60,000 nt of DNA, taken from contig NC_064034.1 in the NCBI RefSeq assembly GCF_932526225.1, positions 13,778,887 through 13,838,886 of the forward strand. Direction: 5' to 3'. This DNA comes from Nematostella vectensis (lineage: Eukaryota > Cnidaria > Anthozoa > Actiniaria > Edwardsiidae). Under the pieces are notes generated by a model that saw nothing but the letters and a program-made list of their open reading frames with translations, did not search any database and had not been told where the DNA came from. Shown here one piece after another: positions 33,153 to 44,373 of the stretch (position 1 is the stretch's first letter; each line of letters opens with the position of its first letter). The position numbers and the translations under genes are program-made.

Positions 33153-33847
33153 ATGAGCAACCAAGACCACTACCAACCTCAAAGACCCGCGGACTACTAC
33201 AGTGTCGACATAGACGTTCCATGTGCTGTCATCTTTAGGCCGCTAAATGGGTTTGAAAAAGCCCAGTGTATGGAACGCGCAGCTGTCGCGCTGGAAATGC
33301 GCGCCTGCGAAATACGGCAAGAGGCGAGAAAGCTGCGCTACTTAGAAAACCAGCGCCTGGAAAACCAACGCCTGCTGAGGAGGGAAGAAGAAGAAGAAAA
33401 CACCAAGGAGGAAGAGAGACAAAGCGTTGAGGAACCCTTAGGAACACCGCTGGCCATGATCCCTCCAAAGAGACCCTCCATGAGCGCAACCCTAAGACCC
33501 TCACAGACGGCGATAGCGAGGAGGGGGAAAACGCTCACGAAGAAGAAGAAGAAGAAAACAGCAACAGCAGCTGGCCTTCCTCCTCCTACACAACCCCCGG
33601 GGGGCATGACAGCGACAGCGAGGGAATCCAAGAGAAACGTTGCAAAATCCAAAAGATCCTCTTGGACCATGACAAGCTCCATAGGCTCCGGGTGGTTTTA
33701 GAAAAGCGGAGACTCCCCTACACCACACACACCCCTCGTCCCTCCCCCGTGGAAAGGGACGAGGAGAGCTGCAGTACCGTGGACCGCGACAAGGAAACCC
33801 CACCACCATCGCCGCTACCGCCCACAGAAAGAGAGACGTCCTTGTGA
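33153..33847 (+). pseudogene. Charged protein of unknown function (Polinton)
   Basis: Starts MSNQDHYQPQRPADYYSVD and contains a helical, probably coiled-coil stretch (ARKLRYLENQRLENQRLL) followed by Glu-rich sequence. A frameshift near 33500 moves the acidic Ser/Glu-rich part and the LLDHDKLHRLRVVLEKRR segment into the frame ending at 33847 (stop TGA). Together about 230 residues. The family was not recognised. It is transcribed opposite to PolB and is preceded by an AT-rich gap of about 300 bp (32850-33150) that may hold the divergent promoters. Confidence 0.5.
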
Positions 33848-34001
33848 AAAAAAAACACGCCTAGAAGGACACTTTTTTTCTTTTTCTCTTTATTTTTTTA
33901 TTACACAAATCCTGTAAAAAACTAAAGGTAATCATAATAACAAAAAGAACACTACTCCCTACACACTATCCTGTCTTTTTTTTCTTTTTTTCTCTCTCTC
34001 C

Positions 34002-34253
34002 CTAAGCTTCCTTGGCGGCCCCTAATCGAATCACCCTCGCATCCCACATCTCCGCAGCGGCCTTCCCCACCCACACCTGTACGATCCCTCGCCGCCGCAC
34101 ATCCACGGCCGGAGGCACCCCCTGCTCATGGCCCCAACGGTACACGTCCATGACCGATAAGGTATGCGCGCAATCCTTCATCAAATCAAACCAAACACGA
34201 CGCCCCTGGAAGGGCATCTTAAGGCCTCCATCATCCCACACAAAGCCCCCCAT
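34002..34253 (-). CDS. Small unknown protein (Polinton)
   Basis: An 83-residue frame, MGGFVWDDGGLKMPFQGRRV to RVIRLGAAKEA, with compact mixed composition and no low-complexity runs. No family is recognised. It could start slightly upstream, since the frame is open there with further Met codons. An AT-rich gap (33850-33990) separates it from the convergent plus-strand gene. Confidence 0.4.
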   Translation of the reverse strand: MGGFVWDDGGLKMPFQGRRVWFDLMKDCAHTLSVMDVYRWGHEQGVPPAVDVRRRGIVQVWVGKAAAEMWDARVIRLGAAKEA

Positions 34254-34473
34254 AAAAGTCCCATCCCTCCCATCACCATCCCTCTCACCGACAAAGCTAA
34301 CACTAGTGTATCAAAACCAATCTCAGAAACCTGTCGCTTAAATAAGAGTGCCACAACCGCATACACAAAATAGTTTATTACACCTCGGATAGGAAACGTA
34401 TCTACAACATCAATATTGACTCTAGACTCTACCGCTAGCTCTACAGAGGGTGTGTCCCGCGCCTCGGACAGTC

Positions 34474-35131
34474 CTACAGTTCCATCTCTCCCTCGGAGCC
34501 GTTTCCCTCTCCGGAAAGCAACGGCTCTAGCTTCTTTTTCTTCATCCTTGCCTCCTTCTCTTTCTTCTTCCTCTCCACGCTCTCCTCCTCCTCGCCCACA
34601 GGCCTGTAGAGCACTGCTCTCTTCTTCTTCTGGGGTGTAGGGGGTACCTTGAACACCGTCGCCGCTGCTGTCGCCGCCACCACCTCCTTGTCCTCCTCCT
34701 CCGAGAATGACGCTGGGATTATCTTCCTCTCATACGCTAAAAGACTCCTGAGGAGGCCCACCCGCCCACACAAAGCTCTTGCACGGAACGTTGGGGGCAG
34801 GGACACAGCACTTAAAGTACACACGTCCCTTGCTCTTTTCGCTTCCCGACACCAAGGGTTTGGTAATCAAGCCGTGCTCACACCGTGGGAACTCGTTCAC
34901 CATCGTCCCCGCAGGAATGGTCTTTAAGATCTGTAGGGCTTGCTCTTGCGTGTAGTAGTACCCGCAGCACACCACGTGCTTTGGATAGTCCACCTCAGTC
35001 CCGCAACGGACCACCGTGCCTGAACGTTTCACCTCCTTTCCGCAAAAACACTTCATACCTCGACCCAAGCAAAAGATCAACTGAACCCGACACGTCACCA
35101 CCTCAACTATTTCTAGCCCTTTTCTCTCCAC
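34474..35131 (-). pseudogene. GRF-type zinc-finger protein (Polinton)
   Basis: The frame from 35131 has a Cys-rich start (KCFCGKEVKRSGTVVRCG, KHVVCCGYYYTQEQALQIL). It then has FPRCEHGLITKPLVSGSEKS followed by KGRVYFKCCVPAPNVPCKSF and VWA, matching the GRF zinc-finger pattern (C..G......GR.F..C......C..F.W). After the finger a frameshift at about 34780 leads to an acidic then Lys-rich tail (SFSEEEDKEVVAATAAATV, RKKKEKEARMKKKKLEPLL) ending at 34474. GRF fingers bind nucleic acid and are common in replication and repair proteins. A role in element replication is inferred. Confidence 0.6.
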
Positions 35132-35207
35132 TCACAAAAGACCTTGACAACTACACCCATCAAACCCTGTCTAAACAACATCCCCACCACCACGAACAAA
35201 AAATGTG

Positions 35208-35927
35208 TCACAGAAACAAACGCCTGACAGCCCTTTGCCCTGCTGCTCTAAAATAAGCCGACCACGTCCAACAACAATGCCCCGACTCCATTTGGCGCAA
35301 CCACTCCCCCTCACGAACCGCATTCGTCAGGTACTTCCTCGTCGTCTCCCAGGCCATGCGCACCTCCAACGCCGAATACTGAGCCGCCGTTAGAGACAAC
35401 GCCAACTCCTCCTCGATCTTTTCCGGCTGGGTACGCAGCAACTCCAACGCGTCCCGCTCCGACTCCACCCTTGACACCCCACGAACAATCCCTGTCAAAA
35501 ACGCCACCACCACCACCTTCGCTGGAGGTAAGTTCTCACGAAGCTTTTGAAGAAACACAGCATCGTCCTCCTTCCCCGCCTCAGGAACAAAAGGCACCTC
35601 CTCCTCCTCACCCTCCAATCCCGTCAATCACGGGTACCCGCGCTCCTCCTCTTGAATCGGAGAGCACACATTCCCCTCGCCGTACCGATGGTCCACATAC
35701 TCCACGAGTAGCGCCTCTTCACGCTCTTGAAAAGTCACGTAGCGAACCTCAATGTCCGCGTCCATCACCAGGACGAAAATCCGTTTGGGATCCTTCAGGA
35801 CCTCGGTCCAAACCACCACACCGTCCATCAGCTTGGAAGAACGCTCCACGTCCCCATCCCTCCACACCATCGACTCGAACTCCGTCACATCACTGCTAGT
35901 CGCCATCATGCTTGCAAACAAAAACAA
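35208..35927 (-). pseudogene. Unknown acidic protein interrupted by one stop (Polinton)
   Basis: Two contiguous pieces in the same frame are separated only by a TGA at 35628-35630, giving about 239 codons in all. The first part includes VYVWTEV-like and RIFVLVMDADIEVRYVTFQE strands. The second is mostly helical (VFLQKLRENLPPAKVVVV, ESERDALELLRTQPEKIEEE). No family is recognised. It is the gene next to the right inverted repeat and shares orientation with PolB. Confidence 0.45.
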
Positions 35928-35969
35928 CGCCTGGCGCCCCTACTGTGCCTGCGCACGCTGGTCAGCGGT

Positions 35970-36109
35970 TGCCTTTTTTGACAGGTTTTTTACAGGTTGA
36001 CACATTCCACACATTCCTGAGCAGGTTAAAATGAAAATTTGCATAGACCTGTCGGTTAAAATGAAAATTTGCATAATTATTCAGGTTATTCTTCCTTTAT
36101 TGTACTACT
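35970..36109 (-). repeat. Right terminal inverted repeat of the Polinton
   Basis: The inverted partner of the left end, ending ...TTATTGTACTACT before the GCTCTG duplication. A 30-bp tandem duplication of the AAAATGAAAATTTGCAT block makes it longer than the left copy. Confidence 0.95.
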
Positions 36110-36350
36110 GCTCTGCCACTAACTTGACTGGCGGAATCGTCTGGCATTATATTCTCCATCCTCCCTATCAAGTTTGAGGCCTCCAGACCGGCTGCCCAAA
36201 CATTTACGTTTTGTTGAATGTTGTTGACTTGCTCATTTACTATGTCAAAATATTCCTCGGAAAGTTCGACGGATTTGTCATCTAATAATGTAGAATGGTA
36301 TGCTACATGGCTGGCTTTAAAGTTATCAAATGATTGTCTGAACTAATCTT
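36110..36350 (-). pseudogene. BEL/Pao Gag, N-terminal piece beyond the Polinton
   Basis: The minus strand reads FKASHVAYHSTLLDDKSVEL, SEEYFDIVNEQVNNIQQNVN and LIGRMENIMPDDSASQVSG up to the target duplication at 36110-36115. This is the BEL Gag N-terminal sense. A TAG lies just above it at about 36348, so the true start is lost. It is the upstream half of the Gag that continues at 28426. Confidence 0.8.
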
Positions 36351-37959
36351 AAGCTTTTTATAGGATTACTTTTTAACTGTAAATAAAGAACGATTTCTTA
36401 TCTGGAGATTCTTCATCACATTTAAGTTCTGTCAACTCTTTTATAAAAGATATCGAGCGAGGAACGGTTTTAGTTTATATTTTGTGAGTCCGAAGAACAT
36501 TTAAAATTTAAAATGAATTCTGGTTTCAATTTAAGAAAAAAAAAGGTTCATGAGGGGTAATAGGTTCTAAAAATATCTGCTTTACCTACACAGTTCCCTT
36601 TATACATATGATTCTTTTTCACAAAAAGAAATCTTGAATACCTCAGCTCAACGTTTTCATATAACATCTCAAAACTCCCATCTCTTCAATTTTCATAGAA
36701 AACTAAAGACAGAATTTTGTTGGGAGCATTTAGTTCGATACCTTTTACCGATACCGATAGTTTTTCTCTACAGCTTTTCCTAAGAAAAAGGTCAAAAGAC
36801 AATTCAACCTCTAGCTCATTAGCCCCTAAAAACAGACTCCATATATTAATTTTCTGTTCAAGGTTCTATTTTAAATATTTTAAAGGAATTATTTTTAATT
36901 TTAGGTTTATCAATTAGGTTTTGTGCAGCATAACATTTATATCTTTAGTATTCTTCCATAGCGTTTTGTCACTGTTCTCCAATTTTTTTCAGGCGAATCC
37001 CAAATTAAGCAAGCTGCCGCAGCTTTGAAGGCATGATGCTAGGGCAGGATGTATTCATTAATACAGCTAAGTAACAAAAAGATAGATAATAGTTACAAAT
37101 AAAAACTTGTTATAAAAAAATGAACCAGGCTAATAAAATAAACATAAAAGTCAAAAACGTTTAAAACAAGTTAGAGTTGTTTATTTCATTCACCCTTTGA
37201 CAAAGTGACCAACATTGGCCCTTATTGCAAATGGACTAAATGGATTTTCTAGTAAAAAAAAATATAGTTTTAATTTGAACTAATTAACTGCGCAGGGTTT
37301 TGTGAGCAATCTACTTTTCAAATAGCTGATATGAATACAGATCAATACTTAGGAATCAACAGCGATGTACCATTTGACCTTCCATGCAATTATTTCAAAG
37401 ATAATTTAGCATTGTACATGGAAGTGATGTGAAATGAAAATATAGCTACCTTTTTTTTAACAAACTGCATCCTTTTGCAATGCCACACCAAGCCCTATTT
37501 TATGTTTTAACACAAAAATACCAGGTGTACATACCCTTGAAACCATAATGCTTCAATATGGGGGTCTAGTGGGTCCATGGACCTCCTCATCGAAGGTCAG
37601 TGTTTTGTAAGATCCACCCAAGACAAAGTGTCAATTCAAAGAGTATTAGCCAGAAAAAAAAACAGTAAAGAAGGTTGATAAATCTGTTTATCCAATATTT
37701 GTATTTTCTACCAAACAACTTTTATTACCCTTCAACTGAGAGGAAATTATGAAAATCAAGAAAATCTAGTAGTAGTAGAAATGTGAAAGGAAGAAATGGA
37801 ATTTGGACAGTGAAGGCAAGTATGGAGCACATTTTACAGGCAAAAACGATATGCTAATGTGTAGAAACGCGTTGTGTGCTGATATGGCTTTAAATGTTAA
37901 AGAGAATAAAAAGCACCCATTTTACTGTAAAAAAACTATAATTAATTTTCAATTCTTCA
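36351..37959. other. AT-rich stretch without a recognised gene
   Basis: This should include the BEL 5' end and LTR, but I could not delimit an LTR. Nothing else is recognised. Confidence 0.5.
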
Positions 37960-39583
37960 ATGGTGAGCGAGCGTGAAAACATGGCTCTCACTATAGTGCT
38001 TATTCTGGCGTCAATACTGCTTCAAATAAGACCAATTGTACTGGAAACACAAGATGATGTCTTCTTGTCTCGGCATGTCTTTTTACAGCGCTTAAAACCT
38101 CAGCCAGGTTCCCCGGAAGAATTGTACGTGTTCGGAATCACGTTTCGACAAAATGGCGGATTGCTTGGTTATCCAAGGCCGGGGAAGAAACGATTCTTGT
38201 CTGCTAGGTTGGGTTATTACTCAAACTCTGAGGCTAGATTTCAGTTATCAAGGCTCTCAACATCTGGCGATATAAATCCTAATCCTGGTCCGAGTTTACA
38301 CCAACAACAGGATAGGAAGGCTGGGTCGAAAGATCGTCGTGTTTATTCTGAGTGTGATCGAGTCGTTGCGAAGAACCATCGTGCTACCTATTGTGATTCT
38401 TGTTCTTGTTGGACACACATTAAATGTGGAGGCGTACTACCCAAGTTATATGTGCAGCTACATGCTTCAGGAAATGTGTCTCATACATGCGGGTCATGCT
38501 TGGAAATTCCGCAACAAATTCCCTTTGCAGATGCCAGCCTAAATTCTAATAACTCGGATTATTCTAAAATGCAATCCCCAAACAGCTTTTTCAATGATTC
38601 TTTAAATAATTCAATCGACAACAGTGTTTGCAATTCAACAGTCGATTCATCCATGGAACAGCCAAAGGATTGGTTCATTCAAAATATCAAAAGCTACTAC
38701 AAGTCAAACTTAATTATGGCCTATCTGAACATCAACAGTATATTTGGGAAAGCTGATGAGGTACTAGAACTGCTCGACTCATGCCAACTATACCTGCTCT
38801 TTATCGCTGAGACCAAGATCGACAGCACGGTCCCTAATTCCCTATTCAACCATCCAGATTACCGTGTAATACGTAAAGACAGAAAGAAAGGAGCCGGAGG
38901 CATCCTAGTGTTCATACGCAGCAATGTAAAGGCATATCGAAGGGTCAAGCTGCAACCGGACGGGGTGGAGTGTATTTGCCTTGATATTAAAGGCAGCGGC
39001 AATGCATGGTTCCTTGTGTTTGGAGGGTACCGGTCTGAAAGTGCATGCTCTCCCTCGGATCTCAGCATGCGGGAATGTGGCAGAAAATATGTACGCAAAG
39101 CGGAAGGAGGTTATGTTTGTTGGCGATTTCAACATGGACATGAATACTGATACAAACAGCCGTGGACCGCATCCGGCTGTTACTGGATTTTGTGATCAAT
39201 TCTGCCTTACTAATACAATCGTGCACCCAAGTAGAGGCACTAGTTCCACGAAGTCTCTGCTGGATGTTGTACTCGTTTCACACCCGGACAGATTTGCAAA
39301 AAGTGGTAATCTACATCTAGGCATAAGTGATCATGACCTAGTCTACGCTGTCCGCAAGCAAAAACTACCGAAACCAACAGCAAGAATTGTTGAATATAGA
39401 TCGATGAAAGCATTAGACAAGGACGCTTTTGTCTCCGACCTCCGAGACATCCCCTGGGACAGTGCATATGCATTTGACGATGTTGATGATGTTTGGTCTC
39501 ACTGGGCGGCTCTGTTTTGTCAAGTGGTGGACAAACACGTGCCGATCAAGCAAACACGTCTGCGCTTCAACCAGCTGCCTTGA
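37960..39583 (+). pseudogene. LINE N-terminal part: signal-like segment, 2A motif, PHD-like finger, endonuclease
   Basis: The frame opens with a hydrophobic segment (MALTIVLILASILLQI, residues 8-23). Around residues 103-111 is GDINPNPGP, matching the 2A-like ribosome-skipping pattern D-[VI]-x-x-N-P-G-P, which would release the first 110 residues. A PHD-like zinc finger follows (CDRVVAKNHRATYCDSCSCW, CGSC); its first Cys pair looks incomplete. The endonuclease begins LIMAYLNINSIFGKADEVLE with AETKID. A frameshift near 39050 moves GDFNMDMNTD and GISDHDLVYAV (the catalytic Asp/His) into the frame ending 39583. The endonuclease nicks target DNA to prime reverse transcription. The 2A motif has Asn-Pro where the common form has Glu-x before NPGP, so skipping efficiency is uncertain. 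Confidence 0.85.
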
Positions 39584-39613
39584 ATTAGTCCAACGATCCA
39601 GAGAGAGATCCGG

Positions 39614-41527
39614 TTGCGTAACCGATTATACAAGAAATTCCGACGGACGCCCACGGACGACAATTGGACCTCTTATAAAGAACAAAGAAACAAGGTCACC
39701 AAAATGAAAAGAAAGAGCGTTAAGGAATTCTGTGTTGATGCTGCAAACGACGCATCATTGGGAGCTGTTGGAAAGTTTTGGAAACGGATGAAGCCCCTGA
39801 TGCCTAACAGCAGGTCGGAAACCCAGCTCGACTCTATTACCCTCATAGACGATGGCCACGTAGTTAAAGACCCTGGTGCTGTGTTCAATAAATACTTCGC
39901 TTCACCATTCATCGACCGTGAGGTACTTGAGCTTGCAGTGGACGACTTCGCTAATCACCCAAGTGTTGCCCTTATTTCCGCTAGGGGTCAAAACGTGGAC
40001 TTCTCTTTCCAACATGTGACAGAACTGCGTGTGGCGGAACTTATCACGGGATTAAACACAAATACGTCCTGCGGCCCTGATGGTCTCCCGCCAAAAGTGA
40101 TAAAGGCTGTCGCGACTGCACTATACAAGCCGCTGACTACGCTCTTTAATCACTGTATCGACTCGTGTGAATGGCCAAATGACTGGAAACGAAGCAACGT
40201 CTCCCCTGCGTAGAAGAAAGACGAAGCCACGGCAAAAACTAATTATCGCCTTGTCAGTGTGCTATCGACGATTCCCAAGATCTTTGAGCGACTGCAGTTT
40301 GACCAGCTCTACGATGCCTTCGCTATGGTGTTCTCGAATAACATGTCGGGTTTCTTACGCGGCCACTCATGCTGCTCGGCGCTAATCAAGCTGACTGAGG
40401 ACTGGCGGGCTTCACTCGACAAGAGGGAGAGCGTGGTCGTGGTCGCAATCGATTTGTCTAAGGCTTTTGATTCGATCTGCCACAATCTCCTCCTAGCCAA
40501 GTTGTCAGCATACGGAGTTTCCCCTGCAGCATTAAAGACCATCCAGTCCTATCTCACGGGAAGATTCCAACGCGTTCGCTGTAATGGGGTCATGTCTGAC
40601 TGGCTTGAAATCCACTGTGGCATACCCCAGGAAGTCTACTGGGTCCGCTTTTCTTCAACATCTTTATAAACAATCTAAAGTACAGTGCCCTCCAATCGTC
40701 ACTGCTATTATATGCGGACGACACTACCCAGTACTACGCAAGCACCTGCCCGGTAGCCATGGAATTCGCCATGAACGGAGATATCACTCGAATAAATGAC
40801 TGGTTCTCCAGCAATTACCTCGGCATTAATACCAGCAAGACACATGCAATGGTGCTTGGTAGGAACAGTGGCTACGAGTACGATCTCCACGTTGGTCCCG
40901 ACCACATCAAAGTTGAGACAACGTTGAAAATACTGGGCGTCACACTGGACTCGTCCCTCACCTACAAGGAACATATAACTACGGTTCTTAAAAAAGTTTA
41001 TGCTAAAGTTGCTGCGCTGCGTCGAATCAAGCGCCTTGTACCAATTCAGACCATGGTTGCGCTATACAGGACTTATGTACTCCCTCACCTCGAATACTGC
41101 TGCCCTCTGCTCCTCGGGGCTACGAAGACTCAGAAGGACAGGCTAGAGAAGTCGAACTATTATAGTTTAAGGACACTTCTTAATCTAGGTAGATCGTCAT
41201 CGTATGAAAACTGTTTAGTTATATCCAATATGCGTAAACTTGAGCATAGGCGACAAGTTCAGGCTCTTCTATTATTTTTTAAATCATATAGGATGCAACA
41301 GGCTACTTATATTGCCAACTTCTTTGTACAATTTGCGCTCTTCTGTTCATAATCTTAGACAGCCATCCTATCAATCGTTATATATGCATAACTCTTTTTA
41401 CTACCTAATATCACATTTTTGGAACCAACTACCTAACTCTGCTAAAGCTGCTAATTCCGTCTCTGAGTTCCGCAAGAACCTAACCGACATCATTCCACAT
41501 GACTGCCAATGCAGCCACTGTATTTAA
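39614..41527 (+). pseudogene. LINE reverse transcriptase
   Basis: Begins with the basic linker (NRLYKKFRRTPTDDNWTSYK). RT motifs follow: TSCGPDGLPPKVIKAVA, then after a stop at about 40213, VLSTIPKIFERLQFDQLYD, VVVAIDLSKAFDSICHNLLL (motif A), GIPQ near 40620, a frameshift, and LLLYADDTTQYY (catalytic YADD, about 40700). The C-terminal region INDWFSSNYLGINTSKTH to LGVTLDSSLTYKEH is typical of CR1/L2. The last frame, 41240-41527, ends with FWNQLPNSAKAANSVSEFRK and CQCSHCI. Confidence 0.92.
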
Positions 41528-41672
41528 ATTCTCCCTTTTTCCCATAATTAGAATTATTATGTAATGTGTAATGTAATCGTTGTCAGTAGTGTTGTCGAGC
41601 GTTTGTACCATGAGCTCCCCGAGCTCGGGAGACTGGGTGACCACTCCTCACGTCATCGACGGAAAATAAATT

Positions 41673-41739
41673 ATTGTATTGTATTGTATTGTATTGTATT
41701 GTATTGTATTGTATTGTATTGTATTGTATTGTATTGTAT
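41673..41739. repeat. ATTGT pentanucleotide LINE tail
   Basis: About 13 ATTGT units follow AATAAATT, 150 bp after the LINE stop codon. It marks the 3' end of the LINE. Confidence 0.95.
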
Positions 41740-41989
41740 GTTCCCTATTGGATGATACTTCCATATACACCCAACAAATTTTTCCGGGTTAAACAACAAT
41801 AAAAATATACATACACACATACTCCACTCTACACCTGTGCATCAAGCACTTTTCTATGAACGGCTTCACTCACACATTACATATATATAAATACTTATAT
41901 ATATCTTGGTTTGTAGGGAAAAAAACACGCGAACTACCGTTTCATCTCTACAAGCCTGTTTCGTGGTTGCCCACTCATCAGATTATTTA

Positions 41990-42500
41990 AGAATTTCCTT
42001 ATTGGAGAAATGTTTAGCAAAGACTAACAACCCTCTTTTAAGTCTATTCCTTATTCGGATAAGTAGTTAAAACGAAATTAGCCGTTATGAAATACCATTT
42101 CCTTATTCGAGAAATGTTAAGAAAACACTAACGACCCTCTTTTTAGTCTATTCTTATTCGGATAAGTAGTTAAAACGAAATCAGGCGCTATGAAATACCA
42201 TTTCCCTTTTCGAGATATGTTTAGAAAACACTAACAACCCTCTTTTAATCTATTCCTTATTCGGATAAGTAGTTAAAACGAAATCAGGTGTTATGAAATA
42301 CCATTTCCTTTTTCTAGAACTCTTTCTAAAGGCGTCGTTTAACGTTAAAGCGAAATTGGGCGTTATGAAATTCCAGTTCCTTTATAGAGAAATAATAAGC
42401 AAACACTAACAATCCTCTTCATATAGTCTATTTCTTATTCGGATAAGTCTTAAAACGAAATAGGATGTTGGGAGATTCCATTTCCTTAGTCGCGAAAACT
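41990..42500. repeat. Minisatellite, about 105-bp unit, five diverged copies
   Basis: Units share CATTTCCTTATTCGAGAAATG, AAACACTAACAACCCTCTTTT and TTATTCGGATAAGTAGTTAA, then AACGAAATCAGG. The fourth copy is rearranged. Related GAATAAGGAA sequence recurs at 42970-43030. Non-coding. Confidence 0.85.
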
Positions 42501-43089
42501 AACTTGAATAAGGAACAGTTCCCTATTTGTGTCTCTGCAGTAATCTATTTGTTTTGTCAGAGCCAAGGTGTTAATTGACAACCATCACTATCTGTCAAAT
42601 TGTAGTTTTGTTAGCAAGGTCAAATTCCTTCTACACGCGTACGTAGTCAAGTAAAGCGTTAACATTTCTCCTCTAAATATATTAATGCGCTTGGAAAGAA
42701 AGCCCAATATACAAATACATTTATTAGTGAGAGGTAGATTTCTTCTTTTTTCCTAGATTCATTTGTGAAAGCGATTGCACGCATTGCGTAATTTGACCTT
42801 TTGTAGCATATAGAGTCTCATGTTCACAGCTCCGTTTAGCAGCAAAGCACGTGAAAGCAACCAGAATTACCCGACGAAAATGCTGTTGGACTTGTTCTGA
42901 ATAAACTGTAATGCCTAAATACTATTTCAACTCGAATTAAAAGGTATCATGTAAGTACCCCCCCCCCCGGATTTGAATAAGGAACTAAGCGAATAAGGAA
43001 ACAGACGGAAAAGGAACTGCGAATAAGGAAACAGAATCACACTGGGCTATTTTGGCCAGTTGTTTCGGTTTTTTGCGGCTCGGATTTTT

Positions 43090-43620
43090 GCGGCGGCCCA
43101 GTTTCACTTATAGCAGTTTACCTTTTATGCTGTATATTGTTATTTATTGCTTTTCTGGCTATAAAACGCGTTAGTTCACGGCCTAATTTTAACCTTGGTA
43201 TATTTTGTTCGCACTCTGTATTTTGTAGTGTTAACGCTGTACTGGCTATAAATAAGTCAGTTTCAGTTTATTTTCCATGGAAGGTTTACGGCCCAGTTTA
43301 TCCATGCTATGTGATTTGCATACCGTATTTTGTGATGTTTACGCTGTACCGGCTGTAAAATATGTCGGTCTCAGTTTATTTTCCATGGAATGTTCACGGT
43401 CCAGTTTATCCATGGTATGTGATTTGCATGCTTTATTTTGTGGTGTTTACGCTGACCGGCTGTTGTCGGTCTCAGTTTATTTTCCATGGAATGTTCACTG
43501 TCCAATTTATCCATGGTATTATTTGGTTTGCATGCGGTATTTTGTATTGTTTACGCTGTACTGGCTATAAAATATGGGCCAGTTTATCCATGGTATTATT
43601 TTGTTCGCACTCTTAGTCGG
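43090..43620. repeat. Minisatellite, about 108-bp unit, about five copies
   Basis: Units share CAGTTTATTTTCCATGGAA, TGTGATTTGCATGC and GTATTTTGTGGTGTTTACGC followed by TGTACTGGCTATAAAATA. Short open frames across it (43137-43668) repeat the same peptide and are not taken as genes. Confidence 0.85.
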
Positions 43621-44121
43621 GGAGCAATGACCGAAAAAAAATCGCAACGTAGCACATGTAGTACATAAGCAATCTGTTATCATAGAATTATTGCCACATG
43701 TCTAAGGAACAATTCTAGGCACGATGTACTAACCGAACGTTGGGACATCATACTGCTAGGGCCTGAAACGCAGCACCCATATGGTCCCCCTCTTTTTACT
43801 TGGCTAAGCCCCTTAAAAACGAATCCAATCATAGCGTGCCGTAGCAGAAAGTAATTTAGTGAAAACTTGGCCAAGGAATAGTTGTTACTAATCTCATTCA
43901 AGATATGATGAATGTGTGAGTGTGCGGGTTTCCATAGCGACCGTTGCTATGGAGATACAATTTGCCCCCAAAGTACCCCAAAATTACACCGTTTATACTC
44001 GAAAAGTCGCATATATTGTTGTTATCCATTTGTTTTTATGTAAGATTTGATCTATATTGGGTCTACCGATGCCTTATATACAAACTTCAAGGAAAATAAA
44101 GAGTTTGTATGGCGTTTTAAA

Positions 44122-44236
44122 TATTTTCTTGTAAACCTGCATTTGCAAGTAGCACAGCCTGCAAACTAACGTGACGCTAAGTATCTATGTAATTAACATA
44201 CATTATCAGCGAACGGCTTTCTTTACGTTACCAAAA
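44122..44236 (+). repeat. Left terminal inverted repeat of the HEEADTRI element
   Basis: Starts TATTTTCTTGTAAACCTGCA and ends TTTACGTTACCAAAA. It pairs with 48440-48554 over 115 bp with four mismatches. Confidence 0.92.
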
Positions 44237-44373
44237 CATTTCTTAACGTAACAACCGCTGCCATGGTAACATTTCATACCGATTATGCTAGGCTAGATTA
44301 TGCAAGTGCCACCTTGATGTGTATTTCTATTGAAATACGCACTTCACTGAGAGAAATATGTAAGAAATTACCG

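Larger units (their letters stand above)
28433..36109. mobile_element. Polinton/Maverick, 7,677 bp, with inverted ends and 6-bp target duplication
   Basis: Both ends begin AGTAGTACAATAAAGGAAGA and continue as matching inverted repeats of roughly 100 bp (28433-28530) and 140 bp (35970-36109). The right one contains an extra 30-bp copy of the ATGCAAATTTTCATTTTAACC block. The flanks carry the exact 6-bp duplication GCTCTG (28427-28432 and 36110-36115). The 5'-AG ends and 6-bp duplication are Polinton hallmarks. Inside are a PolB, an integrase remnant and several small genes. Full Polintons are usually 15-20 kb and I see no capsid, ATPase or protease gene, so this is an internally deleted copy. 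It sits in a BEL gag frame. Confidence 0.95.
23594..36350 (-). mobile_element. BEL/Pao LTR retrotransposon, split by a Polinton insertion
   Basis: Read on the minus strand: gag N-terminus (36350-36110), a 7.7-kb Polinton (28433-36109), then gag, zinc knuckle, aspartic protease, RT, RNase H and integrase down to 23594. This is the BEL/Pao order. The gag frame rejoins exactly when the Polinton and one copy of its GCTCTG target duplication are removed, so the BEL copy was there first. The coding sequence breaks off at 23594 before the usual C-terminal region. No LTRs were recognised on either side. Multiple frameshifts and stops show that the copy is dead. Confidence 0.92.
37960..41739 (+). mobile_element. 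CR1/L2-type non-LTR retrotransposon, near full length
   Basis: Contains an N-terminal hydrophobic region with a 2A-like motif, a PHD-like finger, an apurinic-like endonuclease and a reverse transcriptase. It ends in an ATTGT repeat tail, as CR1/L2-group LINEs do. Several frameshifts and stops (near 39050, 39580, 40213 and 40650) make it inactive. No target duplication was identified. Confidence 0.92.

Noticed and set aside
43137-43668. Overlapping plus-strand frames with repeated FPWNVHG-type peptides
   Set aside because: They derive from the 108-bp minisatellite.
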